Assembly (NCBI RefSeq): GCF_029784155.1
Contig: NC_073692.1
Span: 277,656,413-277,720,412, forward strand
Direction: 5' to 3'
DNA length: 64,000 bases
Origin: Uranotaenia lowii
Lineage: Eukaryota; Arthropoda; Insecta; Diptera; Culicidae
Under the pieces are notes generated by a model that saw only the letters and a program-made list of their open reading frames with translations, did no database searches and had not been told where the DNA came from. Position 1 is the stretch's first letter, and the number at the start of each line of letters is the position of its first letter. The position numbers and the translations under genes are program-made. This document shows positions 9,980-22,167 of the stretch, piece by piece.

Positions 9980-11815
9980 AGAATATCAAAATCTCAGAAT
10001 CTCAGATTCCCAGATTCCCAAATTCTCAGATTATCAGATTTTCAGATTCTCAGATTCTCAAATTCTCAGTTTCTCAGATTCTTAGATTCTCAGATTCCCA
10101 GATTCTCAGATTCTTAGATTCTCAGATTCTCAGATCCTCAGATTCTCAGATTCTCGAATTCTCAGATTCTCAGATTTTCTGATTCTCAGATTCTCAGATG
10201 TCTAGATTCTCAGGTTCTAAGATTCTCGGGTTCTCAGATTCTCAGATTCTCAGATTCTCAGATTCTCAGATTCTCAGATTCTCAGATTCTCAGATTCTCA
10301 GATTCTCAGATTCTCAGATGATCAGATTCTCTGATTCTCAGATTCTCAGATTTTTATGTTCTCAGATTCTCAAATTTTCAGATTCTCAGACTCTCAGATT
10401 CTCCGATTCTCAGATTCTCAGATTTTCAGATTTTCAGATTCTCAGATTCTCAGATTCTCAGATTCTCAGATTCTCAGATTCTCAGATTCTCAGATTCTCA
10501 GATTCTTATATTCTCAGATTCTCAGTTTCTCAGATTCTCAGATTCTCAGATTCTCAGATTCTCAGATTCTCAGATTCTCAGATTCTCAGATTCTCAAATT
10601 CTCAGATTCTCAGATTCTCAGATTCTCAGATTCTCAGACTCTCAGATTCTCAGATTCTCAGATTCTCAGATTCTCAGATTCTCAGATTTTCAGATTCTCA
10701 GATTCTCAGATTCTCAGATTCTCAGATTCTCAGATAATCAGATTCTCAGATTCTCAGATTCTCAGATTCTCAAATTCTCAGATTCTCAGATGCTCAGATT
10801 CTCAGATTGTTAAAATCTCGAATTCTAAGATACTCAGATTCTCAAATTCACAGATTCTCAGATTCTCAGATTTTCAAATTCTTAGTTTCTCAGATTCTCA
10901 GATTCTCAGTTTCTCAGGTTCTCAGATTCTCAGATTCTCAGATTCTCAGATTCTCAGATTCTCAGATTCTCAGATTCACAGATTCTCAGATTCACAGATT
11001 CGCAGAATCTTAAATTCTTAGATTCTCAGAATCTCAGATTCCAAGATTCTCAAACTCTGAGATTCTCAAATTTTAAGATTCTCAGGTTCTCAGATTCTCA
11101 GACTCTTGGGTTCGCAGATTCTCGGATTCTCAGATTGTTTAAATCTCGAATTCTCAGATTCTCAGATTCCGAGATTCTCAGATTCTCAGATTCTCAGATT
11201 ATCAGATTCTCAGATTCTCAGATTCTCAGATTCTCAGATTCTCAGATTCTCAGATTCTCAGACTCTCTGATTCTCAGATTCTCAGATTCTCAGATTCTCA
11301 AAATATCAAAATCTCAGAATCTCAGATTCCCAGATTCCCAAATTCTCAGGTTATCAGATTTTCAGATTCTCCGATTCTCAGATTCTCAGTTTCTCAGATT
11401 CTCAGATTCTCAGATTCCCAGATTCTCAGATTCTTAGATTCTCAGATTCTCAGATCCTCAGATTCTCAGATTCTCGAATTCTCAGATTCTCACATTTTCT
11501 GATTCTCAGATTCTCAGATTCTCAGATGTCTAGATTCTCAGGTTCTAAGATTCTCGGGTTCTCAGATTCTCAGATTCTCAGATTCTCAGATTCTCAGATT
11601 CTCAAATTCTCAGATTCTCAGATTCTCAGATTCTCAGATTCTCAGATTCTCAGATAATCAGATTCTCAGATTCTCAGATTCTCAGATTCTCAAATTCTCA
11701 GATTCTCAGATGCTCAGATTCTCAGATTGTTAAAATCTCGAATTCTAAGATACTCAGATTCTCAAATTCACAGATTCTCAGATTCTCAGATTTTCAAATT
11801 CTTAGTTTCTCTGCT
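9980..11815 (+). repeat. Second set of higher-order duplications within the satellite
   Basis: A variant series containing ATATCAAAATCTCAG, two ATTCCCAGATTCCC-type units, GATGTCTAGATTCTC and TCTCGGGTTCTC occurs at about 9985-10235 and 11300-11560. Another with AGATAATCAG, AGATGCTCAG, ATTGTTAAAATCTCG and AATTCACAG occurs at about 10733-10900 and 11652-11815. The two offsets (about 1.3 and 0.9 kb) differ because homogeneous units were gained or lost between them. Confidence 0.8.
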
Positions 11816-14800
11816 TCTCAGATTCTCAGATTCTCAGATTCTGAGATTCTCAGATTCTCAGATTCTCAGATGCTCAGGTTCTAAGATTCTCAGATTCTCA
11901 ATTCTCAGATTCTCAGATTCACATGATTCTCAGACTCTCAGATTCTTAGATTCTCAGATTCTCAGATTCTCAGAATCTCAGATTCTCAGATTCTCAGATT
12001 TTCAGTTTCTTAGATTCTCAGGTTCTCAGATTCTCAGATTCTCAGATTCTCAGATTCTGAGATTCTTAGAATCTCAGATTCTCAGATTTTCAGTTTCTTA
12101 GATTCTCAGGTTCCCAGATTCTCAGATTCTCAGATTCTCAGATTCTCAGATTTTTATGATCTCAGATTCTCAGATTCTCAGATTCTCAGATTCTCAGATT
12201 CTCGAGTTCTCAGATTCTCAAATTCACAAATTCACAAATTCTCAGATTCTCAGATTCTCAGATTCTCAGATTCTCAGATTCTCAGATTCTCAGATTCTCA
12301 GATTCTCAGATTCTCAGATTCTCAGATTCTCAGATTCTCAGATTCTCAGATTCTCAGATTCTAAGAATCTCAGATTCTTAGATTCTCAGATTCTCAGAAT
12401 CTCAGATTCTCAGATTATCGAATTCTCAGATTCTCAAATTCACAGATTTTCAGATTCTCAGATTCTCAGATTCTCAGATTCTCAGATTCTTAAATTCCCA
12501 GATTCTCAGATTCTCAGTTTCTCAGATTCTCAGATTCTAAGAATCTCAGATTCTTAGATTCTCAGATTCTTAGACTGTCAGATTCTCAGATTCTCAGAAT
12601 CTCAGATTCTCAGATTCTCAGATTCTCAGATTCTCAGATTCTCAGATTCTCAGATTCTCAGATTCTCAGAATCTCAGATTCTCAGATACTCAGATTCTCA
12701 GATTCTCAGATTCTCAGATTCTCAGATTCTCAGATTCTCAGATTATAAGATTATCAGATTCTTAGATTCTCAGATTCTCAGATTCTCAGATTCTCAGATT
12801 ATCAGATTCTCAGATTTTTATGTTCTCAGATTCTCAGATTCTCAGATTCTCAGATTCTCAGATTCTCAGATTCTCAGATTCTCAGATTCTCAGATTCTCA
12901 GATTCTCAGATTCTCAGATTCTCAGATTCTCAGATTCTCAGATTCTCAGATTCTCAGATTCTCAGATTCTCAGATTCTCAGATTCTCAGATTCTCAGATT
13001 CTCAGATTCTCAGATTCTCAGATTCTCAGATTCTCAGATTCTCAGATTCTCAGATTCTCAGATTCTCAGATTCTCAGATTCTCAGATTCTCAGATTCTCA
13101 GATTCTCAGATTTTCAGATTATCAGATTCTCAGATTCTCAGATTCTCGAATTCACAGATTCTCAAATTCACAGATTCTCAAATGCACAGATTCTCAGATT
13201 CTCAGATTCTCAAATTCACAGATTCTCAAATGCACAGATTCTCAGATTCTCAGATTCTCAGATTCTAAGATTCTCAGATTCTCAGATTCTCAGATTCTAA
13301 GATTCTCAGATTCTCAGATTCTCAGATTATCAGATTCTCAGATTCTCAGATTCTCAGATTCTACGAATCTCAGATTCTCAGATTCTCAGATTCTCAGATT
13401 CTCAGATTCTCGAATTCTCAGATTCTCAAATTCACAGTTTCTCAGATTCTCAGATTCTCAGATTCTCAGATTCTCAGATTCTCAGATTCTCAGATTCTCA
13501 GATTCACAGATTCTCAGATTTTCAGATTCTCAGATTCTCAAATTCACAGATTCTCAGATTCTCAGATTCTCAGATTATCAGATTCTTAGATTCTCAGATT
13601 CTCAGATTCTCAGATTCTCAGATTCTCAGATTCTCAGATTCTCAGATTCTCAGATTCTCAGATTCTCAGATTCCCAGATTCTCAGATTCTCAGATTCTCA
13701 GATTCAAAGAATCTCAGATTCTCAGATTCTCGAATTCTCAGATTCTCAAATTCACAGATTCTCAGATTCTCTGATTCTCAGATTTTTAGATTCTCAGATT
13801 CTCAGATTCTCAGATTCTCAAATTCTCAGATTCTCAGATTCTCATATTCTCAGATTCTCGGATTCTCAGATTCTAAGATTATCAGATTATCAGATTCTCA
13901 GATTCTCAGATTCTCAGATTCTCAGATTCTCAGATTCAAAGAATCTCAGATTCAAAGAATCTCAGATTCTCAGTTTCTTAGAATCTCAGATTCTCAGATT
14001 CTCAGCTTTTCAGATTCTCAGATTCTCAGATTCTTAGATTCTCAGATTCTCAGATTCTCAGATTCTTAGATTCCCAGATTCTCAGATTCTCAGATTCTCA
14101 GATTCTCAGATTCTCAGATTCTCATATTCTCAGATTCTCAGATTCTCAGATTCTCAGATTCTCAGATTCTCAGATTCTAAGAATCTCAGATTCTCAGGTT
14201 CTCAGATTCTCAGATTCTCAGATTCTCAGATTCTCGAATTCTCAGATTCTCAAATTCACAGATTCTCAGATTCTCAGATTCTCAGATTCTCAGATTCTCA
14301 GATTCTCAAAGAATCTCAGATTCAAAGAATCTCAGATTCTCAGTTTCTTAGAATCTCAGATTCTCAGATTATCAGATCCCCAGATTCTCAGATTCTCATA
14401 TTCTCAGATTCTCGGATTCTCAGATTCACAGATTCTCAGATTCTCAGATTCTCAGATTCTCAGATTCTCAGATCCTTAGAATCTCACATTCTCAGATTCT
14501 CACATTCTCAGATTCTCAGATTCTCAGATTCTCAGATTCTCAGATTCTCAGATTCTCAGATTCTCAGATTCTCAAATTCACAGATTCTCAAATTAACTGA
14601 TTCTCAGATTCTCAGATTCTCAGATTCTCAGATTCTCAGATTCTCAGATTTTCAGATTCTCAGATTCTCAAATTCACAGATTCTCAGATTCTCAGATTCT
14701 CAGATTATCAGATTCTCAGATTCTCAGATTCTCAGATTCTCAGATTCTCAGATTCACAGATTCTCAGATTCTCAAATTCTCAGATTCTCAGATTCTAAGA

Positions 14801-15761
14801 TTCAAAGAATCTCAGATTCTCAGTTTCTTAGAATCTCAGATTCTCAGATTCTCAGATTCTCAGATTCTCAAATTCACAGATTCTCAGATTCTCAGATTCT
14901 CAGATTCTCAGATTCTCAGATTCTCAGATTCTCAGATTCTCAGATTCTCAGATTCTTAGATTCTCAGATTCTCAGATTCTCAGATTCTCAGATTCTCAGA
15001 TTCTCAGATTCTCAGATTCTCAGATTCTCAGATTCTCAGATTCTCAGATTCTCAGATTCTCAGATTCTCAGATTCTCGAATTCTCAGATTATCAAATTCA
15101 CAAATTCTCAGATTCTCAGATTCTCAGATTCTCAGATTCTCAGATTCTCAGATTCTCAGATTCTCAGATTCTCAGATTCTCAGATTCTCAGATTCTCAGA
15201 TTCTCAGATTCTCAGATTCTCAGATTCTCAGATTCTCAAATTCTCAGATTCTCAGATTCTCAGATTCTCAGATTCTCAGATTCTCAGATTCTCAGATTCT
15301 CAGATTCTCAGATCCTCAGATTCTAAGATTCTCAGAATCTCAGATTCTCAGATTATCAGATTTTCAGATTTTCAGATTCTCAAATTTACAGATTCTCAGA
15401 TTCTCAGATTCTCAGATTTTCAGATTCTCAGATTCTCAAATTCTCAGTTCCAGATTCTCAGATTCTCATATTCTAGGTATCTCAGATTATCAGTTTCTCA
15501 GATTCTCGGATTCTCAGATTCTCAAATTTTCAGATTCTCAGATTTGCAGTTTCTTAGATTCTCAAATTGTTTGATTTTCAGATTTTTTCATTGTTAATGT
15601 TTTAAACTCGTTAACTCTTATTAAAATCCGAGAAAAAAATTTACTTATTTGAACAAACGTATAGAAAGGCTTAACTTCACTTTTAAAAAAATTTCAAAAT
15701 TTAAGAAAAATGAAACATTGATTTTCAGAATAAGGCGAAATCTAACCGTTTGTTTCGCATG

Positions 15762-16192
15762 GATAAGGACGGGACAATTTTAAAATCCTTATTTTTGTCA
15801 CTCGCAGTTGAAACATCGATAGGGGAGGGGCGGTTTAATGAAAAATATTGCAAAAAATAAATTAATTGGAATAAATTGCCTGAAAGCTTGTACGCAACTT
15901 AATTGTATATACTATATCATTGCACAAAACCCATAAATCAAAAAAATAAATTCCAAAAATTCAATAAAGTCAAAAATACAAAAGATGAAATAATCTTCAT
16001 CTTCAACAATTTGTTTCTTGGGCATAGATTACATGACCAATGACAATGACGGATATTTAATTTTTTTTCTCTTTGAAATTTGATTAAATTTTTCAAATTT
16101 CATTTAATCCCCCCTACGGGTTTTTTGAAAATTTCGAAAAGGGGGGGATGACAAAACAAGAAATTGATATTTGTTCCACCTAAATTGAATCT
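15762..16192 (-). repeat. MITE-like TIR repeat, copy 1 of 3
   Basis: In reverse orientation this segment shares its whole course with 32694-33030 and 52016-52386: a poly-C-rich left part running into CCCGNAGGGGGG and TAAATNAARTTT, a middle ATTTCATCTTTTRT, TTTTGTGCAATGATA, then CGATGTTCCAACTSCGAGTGACA. The outer ends carry inverted repeats containing GGAACAAAT and CTTNTTTTGTCA. No coding capacity. Confidence 0.75.
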
Positions 16193-18640
16193 TGAAAAAA
16201 CGAATAATCGTTTTCGGTCCTTCCTCGTTAAATTGACAAATTGGTCCGATTAAAGCACCAACCACTGGGTGGGTTACAAATTTTATTATTTTGAAAATGA
16301 TCATTATAACAGCTTTTTTAAAAGACTTTAAGAAAGTTGTTTATTGAACGGGTTTGAAAATTTCGTCAAAGAATAGGATCGTTGATTTTGGCCTAAGATT
16401 AACTGTACAAAATATTGCTAGATTGTAAGGTGTGTTTATTTGTAGTACCGTAAACTGGGGGAACATTGATCACTTTTTCAATTCATTTTCGAATATTTTG
16501 GAAGGGGTTGCTTTTTTGTAACACGAAAATTTTTCAAAATGCTTACTGAGGCAAGGAGTATAAAGCATGATCATGTTTGTTAAAATACCAGTTTCTTGTT
16601 TCGGAGTAAATTTGATCACTCTGGTTTTAACGTATCTCAACATCTTCAAATTTATTGTTTTGATGCTTATTAGCCCAGAAGTTTTAAAACATAATAATGA
16701 CAGTATTGTTTTTGAACTCAATTCAATTTTTCAACGTTTTCTTAAAAAAAAAAAACAAAAATCAAAAGATGGATAATATTGCTGCATAAATTTAGGGGCA
16801 AAAGTTTAAAACATTTTTCAATATTTTTTGGCCACAATAACAAATGTAATACCTTCATGCCATTCCCTAGGTCCTCCCACTTTTTCTTTATTCTTTTATT
16901 ATACTAACTTAACCATTTCATAAGGTTTTTAGCCATTTGTTCTATACAGGCTATCTCATAGAAAATGTCCTTTTTTAATATCCAAAGTTATCATAGAATG
17001 ACCATACAAATAAATCTAAAACTATGTGTATAGAAAGGAAAAAAGTTAAACTTTCATATAAAACAATCCATTTGCCTCTAGATGCTATTATTTTATCAGA
17101 AGAGGTGTTTGTTTGTAAGTCTTCGAAAAAGCAGATATTTTTAAACTTTAAAATAACATTTTAAGTTATATAAAAAACACCAACTTCAAACACAATTTAG
17201 CCTATTTAAAACTAAATTTATATGCTTTAAAACGTAGAAAACAGTTTTCAGGTATTTTAACTCCAGACTTAGTTAATGATGATTAACTGCAAAAATTTCA
17301 TGTTGACCAAAGTTATCCCGGTCATCAAATTTCCTACTTACTTGAAAGAAATACAAATCTATAAAATTTTATCCATAAGGATACACAATATAGGCAGTTG
17401 AATTTAAGAATATCTTTGATTTGATTTATCTGCGATTGTAAACGATATAAAATAAATTTTCATTCGGTGTTACGACAAAACACGTTTTGAAGCTACCAAA
17501 CCGCTCTAAATCTGTCGATATCGAGTTTAAACTGTTCGTTTAGAAAACTGAAATTATACGTAAATCAAACGAGGATAAATGAAATGAATGAAACCAAGGT
17601 TTATTCTTCTGTTTGACAAAAAATAGCCTCGAGAAGCTCGATGTTAAAGGTAAAGCTTGCATTTTATTCAATGGATATGCCAAAACAACTGGTCGGCACA
17701 AGCCAAAGGCAACATCAAAAAATGGGAAACATACTATAGTCTGGTAAAAAAGTACACTTTCCGTAACACTTTTAGAAAGGCAACCAACGAAAAATTCAAC
17801 GATGACATCAGTAGGATGTGTCATTTAATTGGGTAGAAACGTGACTGTACTTATGTTTTATTTTCTAGGTCATGGTTTACATATATTCAAATAATTTAGA
17901 TGTCGTACATTGATCTATGAAATATTAGATTGAAATTCATTTTAAAAGCTTCTTAAAGCGACACATCGTAACACAAATTGCACAGCAACAACGAAAGCTG
18001 TCAGAAAGCAGAATTGTGCCGCAAGATTACAGCTTGCAAAATTTATCACGTCCAAAAGCTCAGAATCTGGCTGGCTCGTGTCCAAGTCAGGTGAGGCGAA
18101 AGGAAAGTTCCCAATGTGCCTCCGCGCCATTTGTGTTTGTATGTGTATGTGTATGTGTTGGCCTGCCCTCCTGCTAGCTCGTTGGCTGGCTCCTGGCATT
18201 AAGTTACCTGACTGGGTATACATTTTCAACAACAGGGACGACGCTCGTTAAAGCCACAAACGGCGGTTGGCCATAGGGATTATGACTTATGTACCTAACT
18301 ACGTTTAGTTCGTGTTCAATTTTGTCTATTATAAAACTATTTACCGCAAGAGTTCTTTTTTTACACCGGCTGGCAATGACCTAAGGTGTTAAGATCGATC
18401 TGGAATTTTTACAACGTTTTGCACTTTCTCCTTCAACTCTAATTAATTATTTCTGAGTGAAAGTCTATAATCCATAAGTGGTACAACCAAGACAACCTTT
18501 GTCCAATGATGTGAATAATCTATTAAAATTGTCCATTTCAACTCTTGACTTTGATCACCTTCACTATGATTTGTTATTGAAATAAATTCGTTAACAGTTT
18601 GCAAAATAGCAAATAATTTGTTTCAGTCAAAAACTCGAGA
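16193..18640. other. AT-rich non-coding DNA
   Basis: No gene recognised. A GT-rich microsatellite-like stretch lies at 18127-18162. The minus-strand frame 17540-17824 and its plus-strand counterpart show no domain I recognise. A repeat-like motif (GGGGGAACATTGATCAC and similar) occurs near 16455. Confidence 0.5.
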
Positions 18641-18649
18641 CATTTTTTT

Positions 18650-19890
18650 CAGGTACGAGAGATAAGGGCATAACGAGCATAACGGGGCATAGTAAGCACT
18701 TCTCTTTTCTACAAAAGTACGCATTTTCTTAAATCAATTTTCATGAGGAATAGTTTCGTACTTTTTATCGTATTAATTTTCCATTAAAAAAGGTATCTTC
18801 TTATCATCTTTACAGAAAGATTTGAACAAAAACATCTAGGTTCTCAACTGCCGAAAATAATATAATTTTCAAGCACTAGAAAATAAGCTTTTATGATCTT
18901 TGAATCATCTATAATGTGCGCACTGCAACATGATATTACCATTGTTCCTCAATTTTCACCATCATTTTTTTTATTTATCACTTAAATCAATTTTAAAACG
19001 CGTTTTTACTTTAATTTGTTGAATCGGGGCGAACAGAGCACAATTAATCGGGGCACGATGAGCGTTTTCTGCCGTAGCATCTAGCAGCGAACTTAACTCG
19101 ATGTAGCCAACTGAATGATAGAGCTACAGCTTCACCAGTATGAATCTGACGATTTGGCCTATTGATTAGATGTCGGAGAGGTCGGAGAGATAATCAGTAG
19201 GCTCGGGTTCGATTCTTGTTCAAGGAGATTTTTTTTCATTTACCATTCATGACCGATTATTTAGATTGTTGCATTTTATAACTAGTAGCATATTGGCGGG
19301 TGAAGCAAAACACCAAAAACATAATGTATGAGTGTGTGCGAATTGCTGGTTTTCTACAAAAAGTCATACATTATTTTGTTATTGCTTTGTTTGATGGATC
19401 TACGCTTCATCGGTTAGTGTAAAATGTATCGGTCATGAATGGTGAATGAAAAAAAAAATCACTCGAACAGGAATTGAATTCGAGCCTACTGATTATCTCT
19501 CCGACATCTAGCCAAAAGGCCAAATTGTCAGACGAAACAATTTAAGCTGTAAGCTTTATTATTCAGTTGACTTCATCGAGTGAAAGTCGCTGCTAGATTC
19601 CACAACAGAAAACGTTCATCGTGCCCCGATTATTGTTACTTATACTGCCCCAGTGGAGGTTCTCATTATGCCCTTACAGTGACTGATTTTCAGCTTTCGG
19701 AAATTTTTTTGAAATGCATTTTTAAACGTTTTTATCTACTTTTCCCCGTTAAATCCAGTTAGGAAACAGACTATTTGAGTGTCTGAACACGAAACAATAA
19801 TGTAAGTCACATATTTTTGCCGATTTCTATGATTTTATAAGTGTTTTTCTTAAGGTTACTATTATGTCCTTATCTCCCCTAATGTCTTGA
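18650..19890. repeat. Composite foldback repeat with GGGCATAA-type ends
   Basis: The left margin has AGAGATAAGGGCATAACGAG (18658) and the right margin, read in reverse, GGGAGATAAGGACATAATAG (19880 inward), with a further inverted GGGCATAATGAG at 19660-19675. Inside is the strong inverted repeat 19043-19634. The outer match is short and diverged, so the outer boundary is tentative. Confidence 0.5.
19043..19634. repeat. Inverted repeat (about 210-bp arms) containing a tRNA-like promoter
   Basis: The left arm (19043-19256) begins ATTAATCGGGGCACGATGA and is matched by the reverse of the right arm (19428-19634) over nearly its whole length; a loop of about 170 bp separates them and itself contains smaller inverted matches. 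Each arm carries a module with an A-box-like TGGCCTATTGATTAGATG and, in the left arm, a B-box GGTTCGATTCT, spaced as in tRNA-derived SINEs. The left arm has a 9-10 bp duplication (GGTCGGAGA) absent from the right. No coding content. Confidence 0.8.
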
Positions 19891-20910
19891 TATTTTTGCA
19901 TTAAAGGCAGACATAAGCAAAAATAAAACATAAAATTTTGGCACATCGAACCTTCTCGATTCTTTATGTTTTCTGAGTCAAACGGTGTCGAAAGATTCTA
20001 TCCTGAATACTCTCAGCTCAATAACAGTTCCATTCAACGTACCCTTTTATGGTTTTTATGGTTTCTTTTATTTTTATGGTCTTCAGAAAACTCGCGGAAA
20101 GCAAAAAAGTTACGAAAAACGGGATACCATTGATCAACATGGAATTTTGTCACATAATCATCAATAACTTAGTTTAAAAACCTACATGTTTAGTTTCAAA
20201 TTGCACCCTTCCTGAAGATATCAAAGCGTTCAGAAGCAGCAGGTTGATTTATGTGACAGTTCAACCTTTTTACTTAGTAAATTTATAGTTTTGGTATACT
20301 TTTTTTCTTTGTATTTAGAGGTTAATTTTCTATATTAAAAATTATGTCCATTTTCCAAGAATAAGCTAGTCTAGGACAAAAGGCTAGAAACGCTATCAAA
20401 TGGTAAAGTTTGAAGGAAAAAATTAAAGGGGCATAGTGTGAACTCCTAGAGAATTGAATGAAGGCAAAATTTCATTTTTTTGTAGTTAAAATTTTAGAAG
20501 TAATGTTAAAAAATTTAGCCCCTTAATTTATGCAGCATCATTGTCCGTCTTTCGATCTTAATTGTAGTTGCTTAACACACCAACTGCCTTAGTTTATCAA
20601 TTACTAGCATTTGTCAATATTATGAAGGTGTTTTGAATCCTTTATGATAAAGAAAACTCCTTAAAATCGTCAAAAAAGAGAATGATCTATATTACCCCAG
20701 AGCATCCAATTCTAAACAAAGACGAAACAGATTTTCAACAGAAAAAATAATCGAGAAATATTGAAAAAAGTAAACAATCTTACTCCGTTTTACGGTTCTC
20801 ACTAAATGAGTGTTTTGCACCAAAGATAGTATTGAAAAACTCTTGATTGATATGAATTTCAATACATTGAGAGCTTATATTGCAATAATAAAAGTATAAC
20901 TAAATAGTTA
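19891..20910. other. AT-rich non-coding DNA
   Basis: No gene or clear repeat was recognised; the sequence is AT-rich with short GGGGCATA-type motifs (20430) like those of neighbouring repeats. Confidence 0.45.
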
Positions 20911-20912
20911 TA

Positions 20913-22165
20913 AAGGGTGGTACGGTCAAAATTTGGTCAAGGGAAACGCCTGTAAATCGGTGAAATCGTTTATTTAAAAAATCAAATTAAATTTCTTTTC
21001 CAAGTTTAATTAGTATAAAATTCAGGAAAAACATTCAGTTAGGCTTCCGCTTTTCCAAATCCGAATTGCCGGGCCTTACGCTTAACCCCTGCCATCAAAT
21101 TTTGTACAGCCACCTTGTCCACCTTCTTCGCCGCAGAAAGCCAGTTTGCCTTGAACTGCTGCTCGTCCTTAGCAGTTTTTTTGGTCTTCTTTAGGTTCCG
21201 CTTGACAATGGCCCAGTATTTTTCAATTGGGCGGAGCTCTGGCGTGTTGGGAGGGTTCTTGTCCTTGGGAACCACCTGCACGTTGTTGGCGGCGTACCAC
21301 TCCATGGCCTTTTTACCGTAATGGCAAGATGCCAAATCCGGCCAAAACAGTACGGAACAACCGCGTTTCTTCAGGAAAGGCAGCAGACGTTTATTCAAAC
21401 ACTCTTTCACGTAATTTTCTTGGTTGGCAGTCCCGGAAGCTATAAAAATCCTGCTTTTCAAGCCACAGGTAAAGATAGCTTGCCAAACCAGATATTTCTT
21501 CGCGAACTTTGACAGTTTCATGTGCTTGAAAATAGCTGCTACCTTTCCCTTTCCTTTTGCCGTATGAAACTCCTGTCCAGGAAGCTGCTTGTAGTCGGCT
21601 TCGACGTGGGTTTCGTCGTCCATTACCACGCAGTCTAACTTCAACAGCATCGTCGTGAACAGCCTCCGGGATCGCGCTTTGGCCATCGTATTCTGTTTAT
21701 CATCGCGATTTGGAGTCACTACCTTCTTGTAAGTCGATAGTCCGGCTCGTTTTTTGGCTCGATGCACGGTTGTAGACTATACACCCAGCTTATTTGCGGC
21801 ATCTCGGACAGAGAGGTTAGGGTTTTGCTTGAAACTACAGGCAACTCTCTTTGTCATCTCATCGACAAACGTTCCCCAAACACTTTAATTACATTTGTAA
21901 CGGTTGATTTGGCAACTTTTAGCGATTTTGCCAGCTTTGCGTGCGAGTAGCTCAGATTTTCGCGATGCGCGAGCAAAATTTTGATACGCTGCTCTTCTTC
22001 CTTGGACGGCATTTTGACAACTGAAGAGTGAATTCCAAAATCAAAATAGGAGCAACATTCTACACACACACACCTTCAAAATGAGGGGTGTTCAGGTTTT
22101 TTAAATGCAAAATTGAAAGAAATACGTCAAGTTGATATTGACCAAATTTTGACCGTATCACTCTT
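20913..22165 (-). mobile_element. ITmD37E mariner-like DNA transposon, copy A
   Basis: Inverted ends AAGGGTGRTACGGTCAAAAT are flanked on both sides by a TA duplication (20911-20912 and 22166-22167), giving a 1253-bp element. The right end differs by one base (AAGAGTGATACGG). It carries a decayed transposase on the minus strand and is 54 bp shorter than copy B at 27412-28718. Confidence 0.9.
21039..22012 (-). pseudogene. Broken ITmD37E transposase, copy A
   Basis: The N-terminal frame (start at 22012) encodes MPSKEEEQRIKILL and a helix-turn-helix, KLAKSLKVAKSTVTNVIKVF, that would bind the element ends. A deletion of roughly 46 bp relative to copy B then shifts the frame, and a nonsense codon (GV-stop-STTVH) follows. 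The C-terminal catalytic part is open (21039-21767): Asp in VMDDETHVEAD, Asp in LFWPDLASCHYGKK, and Glu in LRPIEKYW with 37 residues between the last two. This spacing identifies the DD37E group. The catalytic triad and natural C-terminus are intact, but the DNA-binding half is disconnected, so it should be inactive for cut-and-paste. Confidence 0.9.
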
Positions 22166-22167
22166 TA

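Larger units (their letters stand above)
8190..15588 (+). repeat. 8-bp satellite array (CAGATTCT)n, about 7.4 kb
   Basis: The unit CAGATTCT is repeated roughly 900 times. The most homogeneous stretches are about 12821-13111, 14958-15077 and 15114-15236; the left 1.7 kb and the last 200 bp are the most degenerate, with variants such as AAATTCACAG, TAAGATTC and CTCGAATTC. Because 8 is not a multiple of 3, every plus-strand frame reads the same octapeptide F-S-D-S-Q-I-L-R, while every minus-strand frame meets TGA within 24 bases. The long plus-strand open frames here (up to 405 codons at 12820-14037) are therefore by-products of the repeat. Central homogeneity with degenerate edges is the pattern expected from unequal exchange. 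Confidence 0.97.

Noticed and set aside
8216..14037. Long plus-strand ORFs of up to 405 codons rich in FSDSQILR
   Set aside because: They come from the octamer satellite, which is open in all plus frames by arithmetic; start codons are random ATG variants.
8190..15588. CRISPR-like regular repeats
   Set aside because: Contiguous 8-bp tandem units with no spacers, in a eukaryotic context.
17540..17824. 94-codon minus-strand ORF with hydrophobic stretches as a host receptor fragment
   Set aside because: No recognisable family motif; the opposite strand is equally open in pieces.
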